NCBI RefSeq assembly: GCF_000772045.1
Contig: NZ_CP009754.1
Span: forward strand, 5,146,001 to 5,210,000
DNA: 64,000 nucleotides
Source: Streptomyces sp. CCM_MD2014
Lineage (GTDB): Bacteria > Actinomycetota > Actinomycetes > Streptomycetales > Streptomycetaceae
Direction: 5' to 3'
Position numbers and translations under genes: made by a program. Of this stretch, positions 52,622 to 61,164 are shown in pieces (the first letter of the stretch is position 1; every line of letters begins with the position of its first letter). The notes under the pieces were generated by a model. That model did not search any database, was not told the DNA's origin, and saw nothing but the letters and a program-made list of their open reading frames with translations.

Positions 52622-55459
52622 ATGGTGACGTTCGCGCAGGCGCAGGAGCGTGCGGAGGAGTGGGTCAACGGCGATCTGCCGGCGTACCAGCACCGTGAGG
52701 TGCGGGTGCGGGAGTTCGACCTGGGGTTCGTGGTGTGGGCGGAGGACCGTGCGGACGGTCCGCGTTCGGACGGGGGTGCGCAGCGGCTGGTGATCGCCCG
52801 GGACAGCGGCGAGGCGACGCTGTGGCCGTCGTTGCCGGTGGGTGAGGTGATCCGCCGGTACGAGGAGGAGTACGGCCGTCCCGACGAGGCGGAGGCGCCG
52901 GCCGCGGTGCCCGCGGCGCGGGTGGATCTGAATCAGACGTCGTTCTTGTTGAGTCCGCCGGAGTGGTTGCAGGAGGCGGCGGACCGGATCGGTATTCCGG
53001 ATCGCCGGCGGGGGGATCAGGAGGGGCGGGACGGCGGTGGCACCGGGGGTGCCGGGTCCGTCGCCGGGTCTGGTGTGGGGTCCGGTGCCGGTGGCGGGTT
53101 GCCCGAGACGCAGGCGGGGGTGCCGTCGGCTCCGGCGGCGGCGTCGGCGGACGCCCCGTCCGGGAGTGGTGCGGGGTGGCCGGCCGCGGGCTCCGGAACG
53201 GGCGCGGGTGACTCGGGGGCGGGCGCGGGTGCGTCCGGTGCGCCGAGTGGTCCGGGTGCGTCGAGTACTCCGAGTGCGCCTGCCGGGGCGACCCCCTGGG
53301 CGGGGACGGACACCAACGCGGATGCCGGTGAGGACCGTTCCGTACCGCTGCCCCAGACCGTGTTCTCACCGCCGTTGAGCGGTGCCGACGACGACACGCC
53401 GCCGCCCTCGACGACGCCGGATGCCAAGACGGCGCTGATGTCGGGCGGCAGTCAGCTTCCGCCGACGGCGCTCGCGCCGGCGATCGGTGACCCGAACGCG
53501 CCGGGCGGGCCTGGCGCTCCGGGCGGCCCGAACGTGCCGGATGCGTCCGCCGGGGCGGGTACGCCGCCGCCCGCGTCACTCACGCCGCCCGCGGCGCAGC
53601 CGTCCGCCGGTCCGGGGGCGCCCGCTGGTCCGGGGGCGTCCGGTCCGGGGGCGCCCGCCACGCCGCCCCAGCCGTTCGCGTCGAACGCCGGGGATCTCGC
53701 CGACGCCGCGACCAGCAAGGCGACGCCTCCGCCGCGCCGTGGCGGTGGTTCGTCGACGCCGCCTCCGCCGAGCGCTCCGGGTGTGCCGGGCGCGCGTCCG
53801 GGGACTCCGCCCGCGCCGTCGGGGACTCCGGCGCCGGGTACGCCGGCGGGTGGCTACGTGCCGACGCAGCTGGTGTCGTCGCTGGGCCCCGAGGGCCCGG
53901 GCGGCGGCCCCGGCACGCCGCCTCCGCCCAGCGCCCCGGGTACTCCGCCCCCGCCCGGCGCTCCACAGCCCCCCGCGGGTCAGGGTGCGCCGGGAACTCC
54001 GCCGCCGCCGAGTGCGCCGGGTACGCCGCCGCCGAGTGCGCCGAACGCGCCGGGTGGGACGCCGCCGGGCGGGATGCATCATGCCGCCACGATGCTGGCC
54101 GACCCGGGCCGCCCGGGCGGTGCCCCGCAGCCTCCTGGACCTCCCGGCCAGCCCGGGGCTCCCGGCGTTCCCGCCGCTGCGGGTGCTCCCGGTGCGCCCG
54201 GCGCGCCTTCCGGCCCGGGTACGCCGCCACCTCCTCCGGCCGCTCCCGGTGCTCCCGGTGCCGTGCCGCCGCCCGGTTCTACGGGGGGCGCTCCCGGTGC
54301 CGTTCACCACGCGCAGACCGTGCTGGCGTCGCCCTCCGTGGGCGGTCCCGGCGGCATCGGTGCGCCTCCGCCGCCCCCCGGCGCCCCCGGTGTTCCGGGC
54401 ACCCCCGGTGCCGTACCGCCGCCCTCCGGGCAGCCCGTGCCGGGGCAGCCGCCGGCGTACGGATATCCGCCGCAGCCCACCGGTCAGCCGACCGTCGGTC
54501 CTGGCTACCAGGCCGTGCTGCGCTACCGCGCGCAGGACGGTTCCGAGCAGCAGCTGATCCGGCGTTCCGCGCCGGGTACGCCGCACCCGGAGTGGCAGAT
54601 GTTCCACGAGCTGCGCTCCATGAACGTGCCGCCGGACCAGGTGCTCGAGCTGCACACCGAGCTGGAGTCGTGCGAGCTGCCGGGGGCGTACTGCGCGCGG
54701 ATGATCCGGGAGCAGTGGCCGCAGGCGCGGATCACCTCGATCGCGCCGTACGGTCTGGACCACGCGAGCCGGCAGCAGGGCATGCAGCAGTTGCTGGCGC
54801 ACCAGGGCGAGTTGCACCAGGTGGCCGACGGCCCGGCGCGTCCGGCGCCGGTGCGGGCGCCGCTGCCGCAGGTGCAGCCGGCGCCGCCGATCCCGCCGGA
54901 GGGCATCGGGCAGGAGCTGGCGGCGGCGTTCGGGCCGGGCGTGTTCCGGTTCGAGCAGGCCGCGGTGTCCCGGCAGGGGGTGCCGCCGGTCGTGGCGCAC
55001 ACGCTGGTGGCCGCGGGGCTGCCGATGGACATGGGCCCGTTCTTCTGGGCGCAGGCCCAGCCGGGGCGCCCGGTGCCGACGCTGGCGGAGCTGGCGGCGG
55101 AGCGCGGTGTGCAGCCGGCCTCGGACGCGGGGTCGTACCTCGTCGTGGGCAGCGACTTCGGCCGGGCGATCTGTGTGCAGTACGGCACGGCGGCCATCGT
55201 CGCGGTGCCCGTGGAGGCGGGTCCGGGCGGCGCGCCCGTGCCGCCGCAGTTCGTGAACACGGGGCTGCCGGAGTTCGCGCGTTCCCTCGCGCTGCTGGGC
55301 CGGATGTGGCGGCTCAGGTTCGGTCTGAACCAGGAGCAGGCGGGCCGCTGGACGGTGGACTTCCAGGCGCAGTTGGCCGCGCTGGACCCGGCTGCGCTCG
55401 GCTCGCCGGAGAGCTGGTGGTCGGTGCTGCTCGAGCAGATGTGGGACGGGCTGCTGTGA
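52622..55459 (+). CDS. 945-aa fusion: Imm35-like, Pro-rich linker, deaminase-like and SUKH-4 domains
   Basis: Residues 1-85 (FAQAQERAEEWVNGDLPAYQ, FVVWAE, EATLWPSLPVGEVIRRYEEE) fit the Imm35/YrhB-like immunity fold. About 100-625 is a low-complexity Pro/Gly/Ala region with PGAPG, PPPPSAPG and two HHA(Q)T-type motifs (GGMHHAATMLADP, AVHHAQTVLASP). A deaminase-like domain of the XOO_2897 type follows: HPEW (His655, Glu657) and TELESCELPGAYCARMI (Cys684, Cys691). The last 185 residues form a SUKH-4 domain (QYGTAAIVAVPVE, FVNTGLPEFARSLALLGRMW). No signal peptide. It forms an operon with the HNH-SUKH gene and ends at a strong terminator. Confidence 0.78.
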   Translation: MVTFAQAQERAEEWVNGDLPAYQHREVRVREFDLGFVVWAEDRADGPRSDGGAQRLVIARDSGEATLWPSLPVGEVIRRYEEEYGRPDEAEAPAAVPAARVDLNQTSFLLSPPEWLQEAADRIGIPDRRRGDQEGRDGGGTGGAGSVAGSGVGSGAGGGLPETQAGVPSAPAAASADAPSGSGAGWPAAGSGTGAGDSGAGAGASGAPSGPGASSTPSAPAGATPWAGTDTNADAGEDRSVPLPQTVFSPPLSGADDDTPPPSTTPDAKTALMSGGSQLPPTALAPAIGDPNAPGGPGAPGGPNVPDASAGAGTPPPASLTPPAAQPSAGPGAPAGPGASGPGAPATPPQPFASNAGDLADAATSKATPPPRRGGGSSTPPPPSAPGVPGARPGTPPAPSGTPAPGTPAGGYVPTQLVSSLGPEGPGGGPGTPPPPSAPGTPPPPGAPQPPAGQGAPGTPPPPSAPGTPPPSAPNAPGGTPPGGMHHAATMLADPGRPGGAPQPPGPPGQPGAPGVPAAAGAPGAPGAPSGPGTPPPPPAAPGAPGAVPPPGSTGGAPGAVHHAQTVLASPSVGGPGGIGAPPPPPGAPGVPGTPGAVPPPSGQPVPGQPPAYGYPPQPTGQPTVGPGYQAVLRYRAQDGSEQQLIRRSAPGTPHPEWQMFHELRSMNVPPDQVLELHTELESCELPGAYCARMIREQWPQARITSIAPYGLDHASRQQGMQQLLAHQGELHQVADGPARPAPVRAPLPQVQPAPPIPPEGIGQELAAAFGPGVFRFEQAAVSRQGVPPVVAHTLVAAGLPMDMGPFFWAQAQPGRPVPTLAELAAERGVQPASDAGSYLVVGSDFGRAICVQYGTAAIVAVPVEAGPGGAPVPPQFVNTGLPEFARSLALLGRMWRLRFGLNQEQAGRWTVDFQAQLAALDPAALGSPESWWSVLLEQMWDGLL

Positions 55460-55486
55460 GGCGCTCGCGCCGCTGACGCGCCCGAC

Positions 55487-55532
55487 GGGCGGGGCCCGGC
55501 CGATCTGTGGGTCGGCCGGGCCCCGCCCTTTT
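55487..55532 (+). terminator. Intrinsic terminator after the SUKH-4 fusion gene
   Basis: A perfect 17-bp stem (55487-55503 with 55512-55528; GGGCGGGGCCCGGCCGA arm) has an 8-nt loop and is followed by TTTT. It is the most canonical terminator in the window. Confidence 0.9.
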
Positions 55533-55647
55533 GCGTGCGGTGTGTCGGATTATGTGTGCTTACGCCCGATCCATAGAGTCGGACGGGTCCATGTGATGCG
55601 GCAGGTCCACCGCGGGGTGGGCCAAGGGTGATGCAGGGGTGATGGGC

Positions 55648-56538
55648 ATGAGCGGTGCATCGGCGTCCCCCCACGGCTTCGTGACCGTACGCGGGCGCGG
55701 GCGCGGATACCGTCCCGAGCAGGTGGAGGCGTACGCCGCGGCCCTCTCCGAGGAGCGTGACGCGGCCTGGGAGCGCGCCGCCCGACTCACCGTGCTGGCC
55801 AGGGAGATGGAGGCGGACCTGGGGGACCTGGAGGAGGTGGTCGAGCAGCTCACCTCGCAGGACTACGAGGTGCTGGGGGAGAGCGCGCGCGATCTGTTCC
55901 GGCTCGTCGAGGCGGAGGGCGAGGCGGTGCGCGAGCGGGCGCGTGTTGCCGCCGAGGAGCTGATGGAGGACGCGAGGGCGCACGCGGCCGGGGTGCGGGA
56001 GGCGGCCCGGGCGCACGCCGACGCCGTACGCGCCGAGGCCGACGAACATGCCCGGCAGCTGCTGCTCGCGGCGCGTGCGGAGGCCGACGAGGTGCGGATC
56101 GAGGCGCGGCGCGATGTGAAGGCGGGGCGTGCGGAGGCGCTGGCCGCGTTGCGCGAGGCGCGCCGGCGCAGCACCGGGACGGCGGCCGAGCAGAGCGGGG
56201 AGCTGGCCGAGCGGTGGGCGGCGGCGGAGCGGGCCGAGGAGGAGCAGGTGCGGGTCCTGGACGCCCACTACGCGGAGCTGGTGGCGCGGGCCGAGCAGGG
56301 GGCGCGTGAGGCGGAGCGGGAACTGGTCGCCGCCCGGGAGGCGGCCGGACGGCGGCAGGAGGAGGCCCGGGCCCGGGCGGCCGAGCTGGTCGCCGAGGCC
56401 CGGGTGCGTCAGGAGCGCATCGCCCGCGACACCGAACGGGTGCTGCGCGAGCACGGAGAGCGGTGGGACGAACTGCAGGCCCAGATGGACTCCGTACGCA
56501 GCAACCTCAGTGCGCTGACGGGCCGTGCGGTGGAGTGA
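55648..56538 (+). CDS. DivIVA-like coiled-coil protein
   Basis: ATG 55648, 8 nt after AGGGG, gives 296 aa; GTG 55639 and ATG 55642 are in-frame alternatives. The N-terminus FVTVRGRGRGYRPEQVEAYA (about 12-31) resembles the DivIVA membrane-targeting region, and nearly everything after residue 45 is an Ala/Glu/Arg-rich coiled coil with long heptad runs. Such proteins act as cytoskeletal or polarity scaffolds in Streptomyces (relatives of DivIVA, Scy and FilP) and are sometimes annotated as cellulose-binding. Its exact partner is unknown. The 3' end overlaps a degenerate gene on the other strand. Confidence 0.75.
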   Translation: MSGASASPHGFVTVRGRGRGYRPEQVEAYAAALSEERDAAWERAARLTVLAREMEADLGDLEEVVEQLTSQDYEVLGESARDLFRLVEAEGEAVRERARVAAEELMEDARAHAAGVREAARAHADAVRAEADEHARQLLLAARAEADEVRIEARRDVKAGRAEALAALREARRRSTGTAAEQSGELAERWAAAERAEEEQVRVLDAHYAELVARAEQGAREAERELVAAREAAGRRQEEARARAAELVAEARVRQERIARDTERVLREHGERWDELQAQMDSVRSNLSALTGRAVE

Positions 56539-56831
56539 CGGCAGGTCGAAGGGCCGACTGACCCGACGGGCCGACGACCCGACGACCCGGTGCCGGTCAT
56601 CAGGCCGGGCGCGTACGCGGACAGGAGCAGGAAGAGGGTGAAGTAGCCGAGCGCGGTGAGGGTGGCGGTGCGCCGCTGCCTGCGGTAGGCGCTGCGCAGG
56701 ATCCGCAGGTCGCTGTGGCGGCCCAACGGGTCGCGGCGGGGCGCGCGGCGGGCCGTGGGGCCGATGTGCGGGGCGTAGGGGGGCGGGGGTGGCGGGCGGT
56801 GCGGGTACGACGGGGACGGGTCGTAGGTCAT
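56409..56831 (-). pseudogene. Truncated DUF485 membrane protein
   Basis: ATG 56831 stands behind AAGGAG (a real start signal). The first 77 residues look natural: a Pro-rich head, then HSDLRILRSAYRRQRRTATL and a membrane segment ALGYFTLFLLLSAYAPGLM, the first half of a DUF485 protein. Intact members have a second segment and a basic end. Here, after GLM, the frame runs on as Ser/Thr/Arg-rich sequence antisense to the DivIVA-like gene. The gene has probably lost its second half by deletion. A short functional product is less likely. Confidence 0.6.
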
Positions 56832-57380
56832 CCCGGTTCTCCTTGCGCGGCTTGGGTCCGAGCGGCGGACCGCAGGAGGTGGGGGGTGGGGGCCACGCAC
56901 GTTACTCGCGGGTTGGGTGGCACGCTGCGTTTTGGCCGAACTGATCGGTCGGTATGTGCCCGCGCCCGCGTTGCCGAGGGTGTGTCCGCTCCCGGCTCCC
57001 GTGCCGTCCGCTTGACCCTGACGCGGCGTCAGGGCGGATGCTCGATGCGTCTCAGGGAGGAGGGCGACCCCGAGGCCCGCTCCGCCCAGGGGTGGACTGC
57101 CCCTAGGGGTACCTCCGTACTACGGCTCGGGGAGGGTTCGTACCGACGGAGGACGAGACGGGCCCGGGGCGTCCTTAGTCTGGCTTTACGCCGCTGGGGG
57201 GCGGTGAACCGGACCCGCGGGGGTGGGGTTTTCCTCAGTAAAAGACTGCGCTGAACACCAGCGCGGCAGGCCCCCGGTTCCGGCCAGACTCTTCGAGACA
57301 GCAGCAGGTGCGGGCGCGGCGGTACGGACATCGCGCGGGGCACCGGCGGCTCACTCGATGACCGACATAGGAGACATGAC
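56832..57380. other. Long intergenic region with an orphan MerR-type promoter
   Basis: These 549 bp separate the DUF485 remnant from the ABC transporter. No coding sequence is supported. Besides the promoter at 57012-57042 there is an inverted pair, CCTCCGT (57113-57119) and ACGGAGG (57139-57145), and the leader of the ABC genes with its AGGAG site (57368-57372). Confidence 0.6.
57012..57042 (+). promoter_or_regulatory. MerR-type promoter with 19-bp spacer
   Basis: TTGACC (57012-57017) and GATGCT (57037-57042) are separated by 19 bp. Between and overlapping them lies a perfect palindrome, CCCTGACGC-G-GCGTCAGGG (57016-57034). Long spacers with a central palindrome are the mark of MerR-activated promoters. 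No MerR gene adjoins; the next plus-strand gene starts 339 bp downstream. Confidence 0.6.
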
Positions 57381-58169
57381 ATGACATCGGCCGTAAGTAT
57401 TCCCGCACACGGGAGCACGGGAGGGCGTACGGCCGTTGCCGCGCGGGCGCGGCAGGTCGTGAAGGCCTACGGCTCGGGCGAGACCCGGGTGGTCGCTCTC
57501 GACCACGTCGACGTGGACATAGCCCGCGGTCAGTTCACCGCGATCATGGGCCCCTCCGGGTCCGGCAAGTCCACGCTGATGCACTGCCTGGCCGGCCTGG
57601 ACACCGTCACCAGCGGCCAGATCTACCTCGACGAGACCGAGATCACCGGCCTGAAGGACAAGAGGCTCACCCAGCTGCGCCGGGACCGGATCGGCTTCAT
57701 CTTCCAGGCCTTCAACCTGCTCCCGACGCTCAACGCGATCGAGAACATCACGCTGCCCATGGACATCGCCGGCCGCAAGTACGACCGCGCGTGGCTGGAC
57801 CGCGTCGTGGAGACCGTGGGGCTCGCGGGGCGGCTCAAGCACCGGCCCACCCAGCTCTCCGGCGGCCAGCAGCAGCGCGTCGCCGTGGCGCGGGCCCTGG
57901 CCGCCCGGCCCGAGATCATCTTCGGGGACGAGCCGACCGGAAACCTGGACTCGCGGGCCGGCGCCGAGGTGCTCGGCTTCCTGCGCCGCTCGGTCACCGA
58001 ACTGGGCCAGACCATTGTGATGGTCACCCACGACCCGGTGGCCGCCAGTTATGCGGACCGGGTGCTGTACCTCGCCGACGGCCGGATCGTGGACGAGATG
58101 TACCAGCCCACCGCCGAAGCCGTCCTGGACCGCATGAAGGACTTCGACGCCCGGGGGCGCACGTCATGA
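57381..58169 (+). CDS. ABC transporter ATP-binding protein (MacB/LolD type)
   Basis: 262 aa, ATG after AGGAG. Walker A GPSGSGKST (about 57-65), Q-loop FIFQAFNLLPTLNA, signature LSGGQQQRVAVARAL (about 159-173) and Walker B EIIFGDEPTGNLDS are complete. FNLLP and the DEPTGNLD stretch are typical of ATPases serving FtsX-like permeases of the MacB/LolCDE group, which use ATP to move or pull substrates at the outer membrane face rather than import. It overlaps the permease start by ATGA and works with it. Confidence 0.93.
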   Translation: MTSAVSIPAHGSTGGRTAVAARARQVVKAYGSGETRVVALDHVDVDIARGQFTAIMGPSGSGKSTLMHCLAGLDTVTSGQIYLDETEITGLKDKRLTQLRRDRIGFIFQAFNLLPTLNAIENITLPMDIAGRKYDRAWLDRVVETVGLAGRLKHRPTQLSGGQQQRVAVARALAARPEIIFGDEPTGNLDSRAGAEVLGFLRRSVTELGQTIVMVTHDPVAASYADRVLYLADGRIVDEMYQPTAEAVLDRMKDFDARGRTS

Positions 58170-60733
58170 CCGTCGTGAAGACCTCGATGCGCAACTTCTT
58201 CGCGCACAAGGGCCGCATGGCGCTCTCGGCGGTGGCGGTGCTGCTGTCGGTGGCGTTCGTCTGCGGCACGCTGGTGTTCACCGACACGATGAACACCACC
58301 TTCGACAAGCTCTTCGCGATCACCTCCTCCGACGTGACGGTCTCTCCGAAGGACGCCAAGGCCGAGGACACCCCGCAGAACGGGGTGCCGGAGTCGCTGC
58401 CGGCGTCCACGCTGGAGAAGATCCGGTCGGCCGACGGCGTGGAGTCCGTCGAGGGCGCGGTCGCCTCGATGAACGTGACCGTCGTCAACTCCGACAACGA
58501 CAACGTGGAGGCCACCAGCGGCGCCCCCACCATCGCGGGGAACTGGACGAAGAACGACCTGCGGTCCATGGAGATCACCTCGGGCCACGCCCCGCGCGGC
58601 CCCACCGAGGCGATGGTCGACTCCGACACCGCCGACAAGCACGACCTGAAGATCGGCGACGAGCTGCGCACCATCGCGCAGACCGGCGACTTCAAGGCGA
58701 AGATCGTCGGCATCGCCTCCTTCACCGTCACCAACCCCGGTGCCGCGGTCGTCTACTTCGACACCCCCACGGCCCAGCGTGAACTGCTCGGCGGCACGGA
58801 CCGGTTCAGCCAGTTCAACGTCACCGCGGCGTCCGGTGTGACCGACGCGCAGCTGAAGAAGAACGTCTCCGGAGCGCTCGGAGACGGCACCTTCAAGGTC
58901 CAGACCGCCAAGGAGACGTCCGACGAGGGCCGCGAGGACGTCGGCGAGTTCATGGACGTCATCAAGTACGCCATGCTCGGCTTCGCCGGGATCGCGTTCC
59001 TGGTCGGCATCTTCCTGATCATCAACACCTTCTCCATGCTGGTCGCCCAGCGCACCCGCGAGATCGGCCTGATGCGGGCCATCGGCTCCTCCCGCCGGCA
59101 GGTCAACCGTTCCGTGCTGGTCGAGGCGCTCCTCCTCGGGGTCGTCGGCTCGGTTCTCGGTGTCGCGGCCGGTGTCGGGATCGCCATCGGCTTGATGAAG
59201 CTGATGTCGGCGGCGGGCATGAACCTGTCCACCGACGACCTGACCATCAAGACGGCGACCCCCGTGACCGGTCTGATCCTCGGTGTCGTGGTCACCGTCC
59301 TGGCCGCCTACCTGCCGGCCCGCCGGGCCGGGAGGATCTCCCCGATGGCGGCTCTGCGCGACGCCGGTACGCCGGCCGACGGCAAGGCCGGCTGGATACG
59401 CGGCCTGATCGGCCTGGTGCTCACTGGCGCCGGCGCCGCCGCCCTGCTCACGGCCGCCTCCGCCGACAAGGCGAGCGACGGCTCGATGATGCTGGGCGCG
59501 GGCATCGTGCTCTCGCTCATCGGGTTCGTCGTCATCGGCCCGCTGCTGGCCGGGTTCGTGGTCCGGGTGATCAGCGCGGTGCTGCTGCGCGCCTTCGGCC
59601 CGGTGGGCCGCCTGGCCGAGCGCAACGCCCTGCGCAACCCGCGCCGCACCGGCGCCACCGGTGCCGCCCTGATGATCGGCCTCGCCCTGGTGGCCTGCCT
59701 GTCCGTCGTCGGCTCCTCCATGGTCGCCTCGGCCACCAGTGAGCTGGACAAGACGGTCGGCGCGGACTTCATAGTCCAGGGCAACCAGCGGATCGTGCCG
59801 CAGGCCGAGAAGGCCATGACCGACACGCCCGGCCTCGAGCACGTCACCCGCTACAAGATGCTCGACGCCACGCTGACCTCGCCCGACGGCAAGACGGACG
59901 ACGACGGCGTCACGGCCGCCGACCCCACCTACGCCGAGGACGTGCGCCGCGCGACGACGGAGGGCAAGCTCTCCGCCGCCTACGGCACCGACGCCATGTC
60001 GGTCGGCTCGGACTACGCCGAGAAGCACGGCGTGCATGTCGGCGACACCGTCACCGTCGCCTTCAAGGGCGGCGAGACCGCGAAGCTCAAGGTGGCCGCG
60101 ATCACCAGCGACGACGTGGCCATCGACCAGGGTGCCCGGTACATCGGCATCGAGACGATGGAGAAGTACCTGCCGGCCGAGAACGTCCCGCCGAACACGA
60201 TCATGTTCGCCAAGGCGAAGGACGGCCAGGCAGACCAGGCGTACGCCGCGCTGAAGAAGTCCCTGGACGCCTACCCGCAGTACCAGGTGGCCGACCAGAC
60301 CGACTACAAGCAGGAGCTGAAGGACCAGGTGGGCCAGCTGCTGAACATGGTCTACGGCCTGCTGGCCCTGGCGATCATCGTCGCGGTCCTCGGTGTGGTG
60401 AACACCCTGGCGCTCTCGGTGGTCGAGCGGACCCGGGAGATCGGCCTGATGCGGGCCATCGGTCTCTCCCGCCGGCAGCTGCGCCGCATGATCCGCATGG
60501 AGTCCGTGGTCATCGCCCTCTTCGGCGCGCTGCTCGGTCTCGGCCTGGGCATGGGCTGGGGCGCCACGGCCCAGAAGCTGCTCGCCCTGGAGGGACTGAA
60601 CGTCCTGGACATCCCCTGGCCGACGATCATCGGGGTCTTCGTCGGATCGGCCTTCGTGGGCCTGTTCGCCGCCCTGGTCCCGGCCTTCCGGGCAGGCCGC
60701 ATGAACGTCCTGAACGCCATCGCGACGGACTAG
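58166..60733 (+). CDS. FtsX-like ABC transporter permease
   Basis: 855 aa, translationally coupled to its ATPase (ATGA). It has the ten-segment Streptomyces layout: one N-terminal segment (about 15-35), a large extracytoplasmic domain (about 45-270), three segments with the repeated signature RTREIGLMRAIGSSRRQVNR, a central pair, a second external domain (about 530-730) and three C-terminal segments with RTREIGLMRAIGLSRRQLRR. The two halves are thus a duplicated FtsX/MacB_PCD unit. The substrate (peptide, lipid or antibiotic) cannot be told. It ends 43 bp before a hairpin terminator. Confidence 0.92.
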   Translation: MTVVKTSMRNFFAHKGRMALSAVAVLLSVAFVCGTLVFTDTMNTTFDKLFAITSSDVTVSPKDAKAEDTPQNGVPESLPASTLEKIRSADGVESVEGAVASMNVTVVNSDNDNVEATSGAPTIAGNWTKNDLRSMEITSGHAPRGPTEAMVDSDTADKHDLKIGDELRTIAQTGDFKAKIVGIASFTVTNPGAAVVYFDTPTAQRELLGGTDRFSQFNVTAASGVTDAQLKKNVSGALGDGTFKVQTAKETSDEGREDVGEFMDVIKYAMLGFAGIAFLVGIFLIINTFSMLVAQRTREIGLMRAIGSSRRQVNRSVLVEALLLGVVGSVLGVAAGVGIAIGLMKLMSAAGMNLSTDDLTIKTATPVTGLILGVVVTVLAAYLPARRAGRISPMAALRDAGTPADGKAGWIRGLIGLVLTGAGAAALLTAASADKASDGSMMLGAGIVLSLIGFVVIGPLLAGFVVRVISAVLLRAFGPVGRLAERNALRNPRRTGATGAALMIGLALVACLSVVGSSMVASATSELDKTVGADFIVQGNQRIVPQAEKAMTDTPGLEHVTRYKMLDATLTSPDGKTDDDGVTAADPTYAEDVRRATTEGKLSAAYGTDAMSVGSDYAEKHGVHVGDTVTVAFKGGETAKLKVAAITSDDVAIDQGARYIGIETMEKYLPAENVPPNTIMFAKAKDGQADQAYAALKKSLDAYPQYQVADQTDYKQELKDQVGQLLNMVYGLLALAIIVAVLGVVNTLALSVVERTREIGLMRAIGLSRRQLRRMIRMESVVIALFGALLGLGLGMGWGATAQKLLALEGLNVLDIPWPTIIGVFVGSAFVGLFAALVPAFRAGRMNVLNAIATD

Positions 60734-60775
60734 CACCCGTCCCAACGGCCACCGCACACGGGGGTTGCGGGGGAA

Positions 60776-60812
60776 GCCCGGCGCCAGAGGCCCACCGCCT
60801 CCGGCGCCGGGC
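60776..60812 (+). terminator. Hairpin after the ABC permease gene
   Basis: GCCCGGCGCC (60776-60785) pairs with GGCGCCGGGC (60803-60812); inner GAGG/CCTC bases lengthen the stem. ACTTTCG follows. Confidence 0.75.
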
Positions 60813-60830
60813 ACTTTCGCACCCACCTCC

Positions 60831-60918
60831 GGACACGGCAGCCTCCGCACCCGGGACACGGCAGCCTCCGCACCCGGGGCACGGCAGCCTCCGCACCCGG
60901 GGCACGGCTGCCTTCCGG
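60831..60918. repeat. 23-bp tandem repeat, four copies
   Basis: Units beginning GG(A/G)CACGGCAGCCTCCGCA start at 60831, 60854, 60877 and 60900; the fourth decays after its first 10 bases. The spacing is exact. There are no spacers, so it is not a CRISPR array. Confidence 0.85.
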
Positions 60919-61164
60919 CCCCGGGGCGTCCGTCACCCCGGGCGTTTCGTTTCAGCCCACCGAGTCGGGTGGTGTGGGGGCACAGGGCCCCGGGGGTCCA
61001 GGGGGCTCCGCCCCTGGTGCGGCCGCCTCGGCGCGGGCCCACGCTTCCGGCGTCATCCACAGCCCCCGGCGCCGTCGAGCAGACCGACGTAACCTGGACA
61101 CCCCCGGCCCTCACCGCGTCGGGTTACTCGTGTTGCCCCACCCCAGGACGGAAGCGCCCCTTCA

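Larger units (their letters stand above)
60734..61164. other. Intergenic region with terminator and tandem repeats upstream of mfd
   Basis: These 431 bp contain no gene I can support: a terminator, a 23-bp tandem repeat array (both listed) and the mfd promoter side. The ribosome site of mfd is weak (GGAAG at 61149-61153). Confidence 0.6.

Noticed and set aside
60831..60918. Possible CRISPR array.
   Set aside because: The 23-bp units abut with no spacers, and no cas genes occur in the window.
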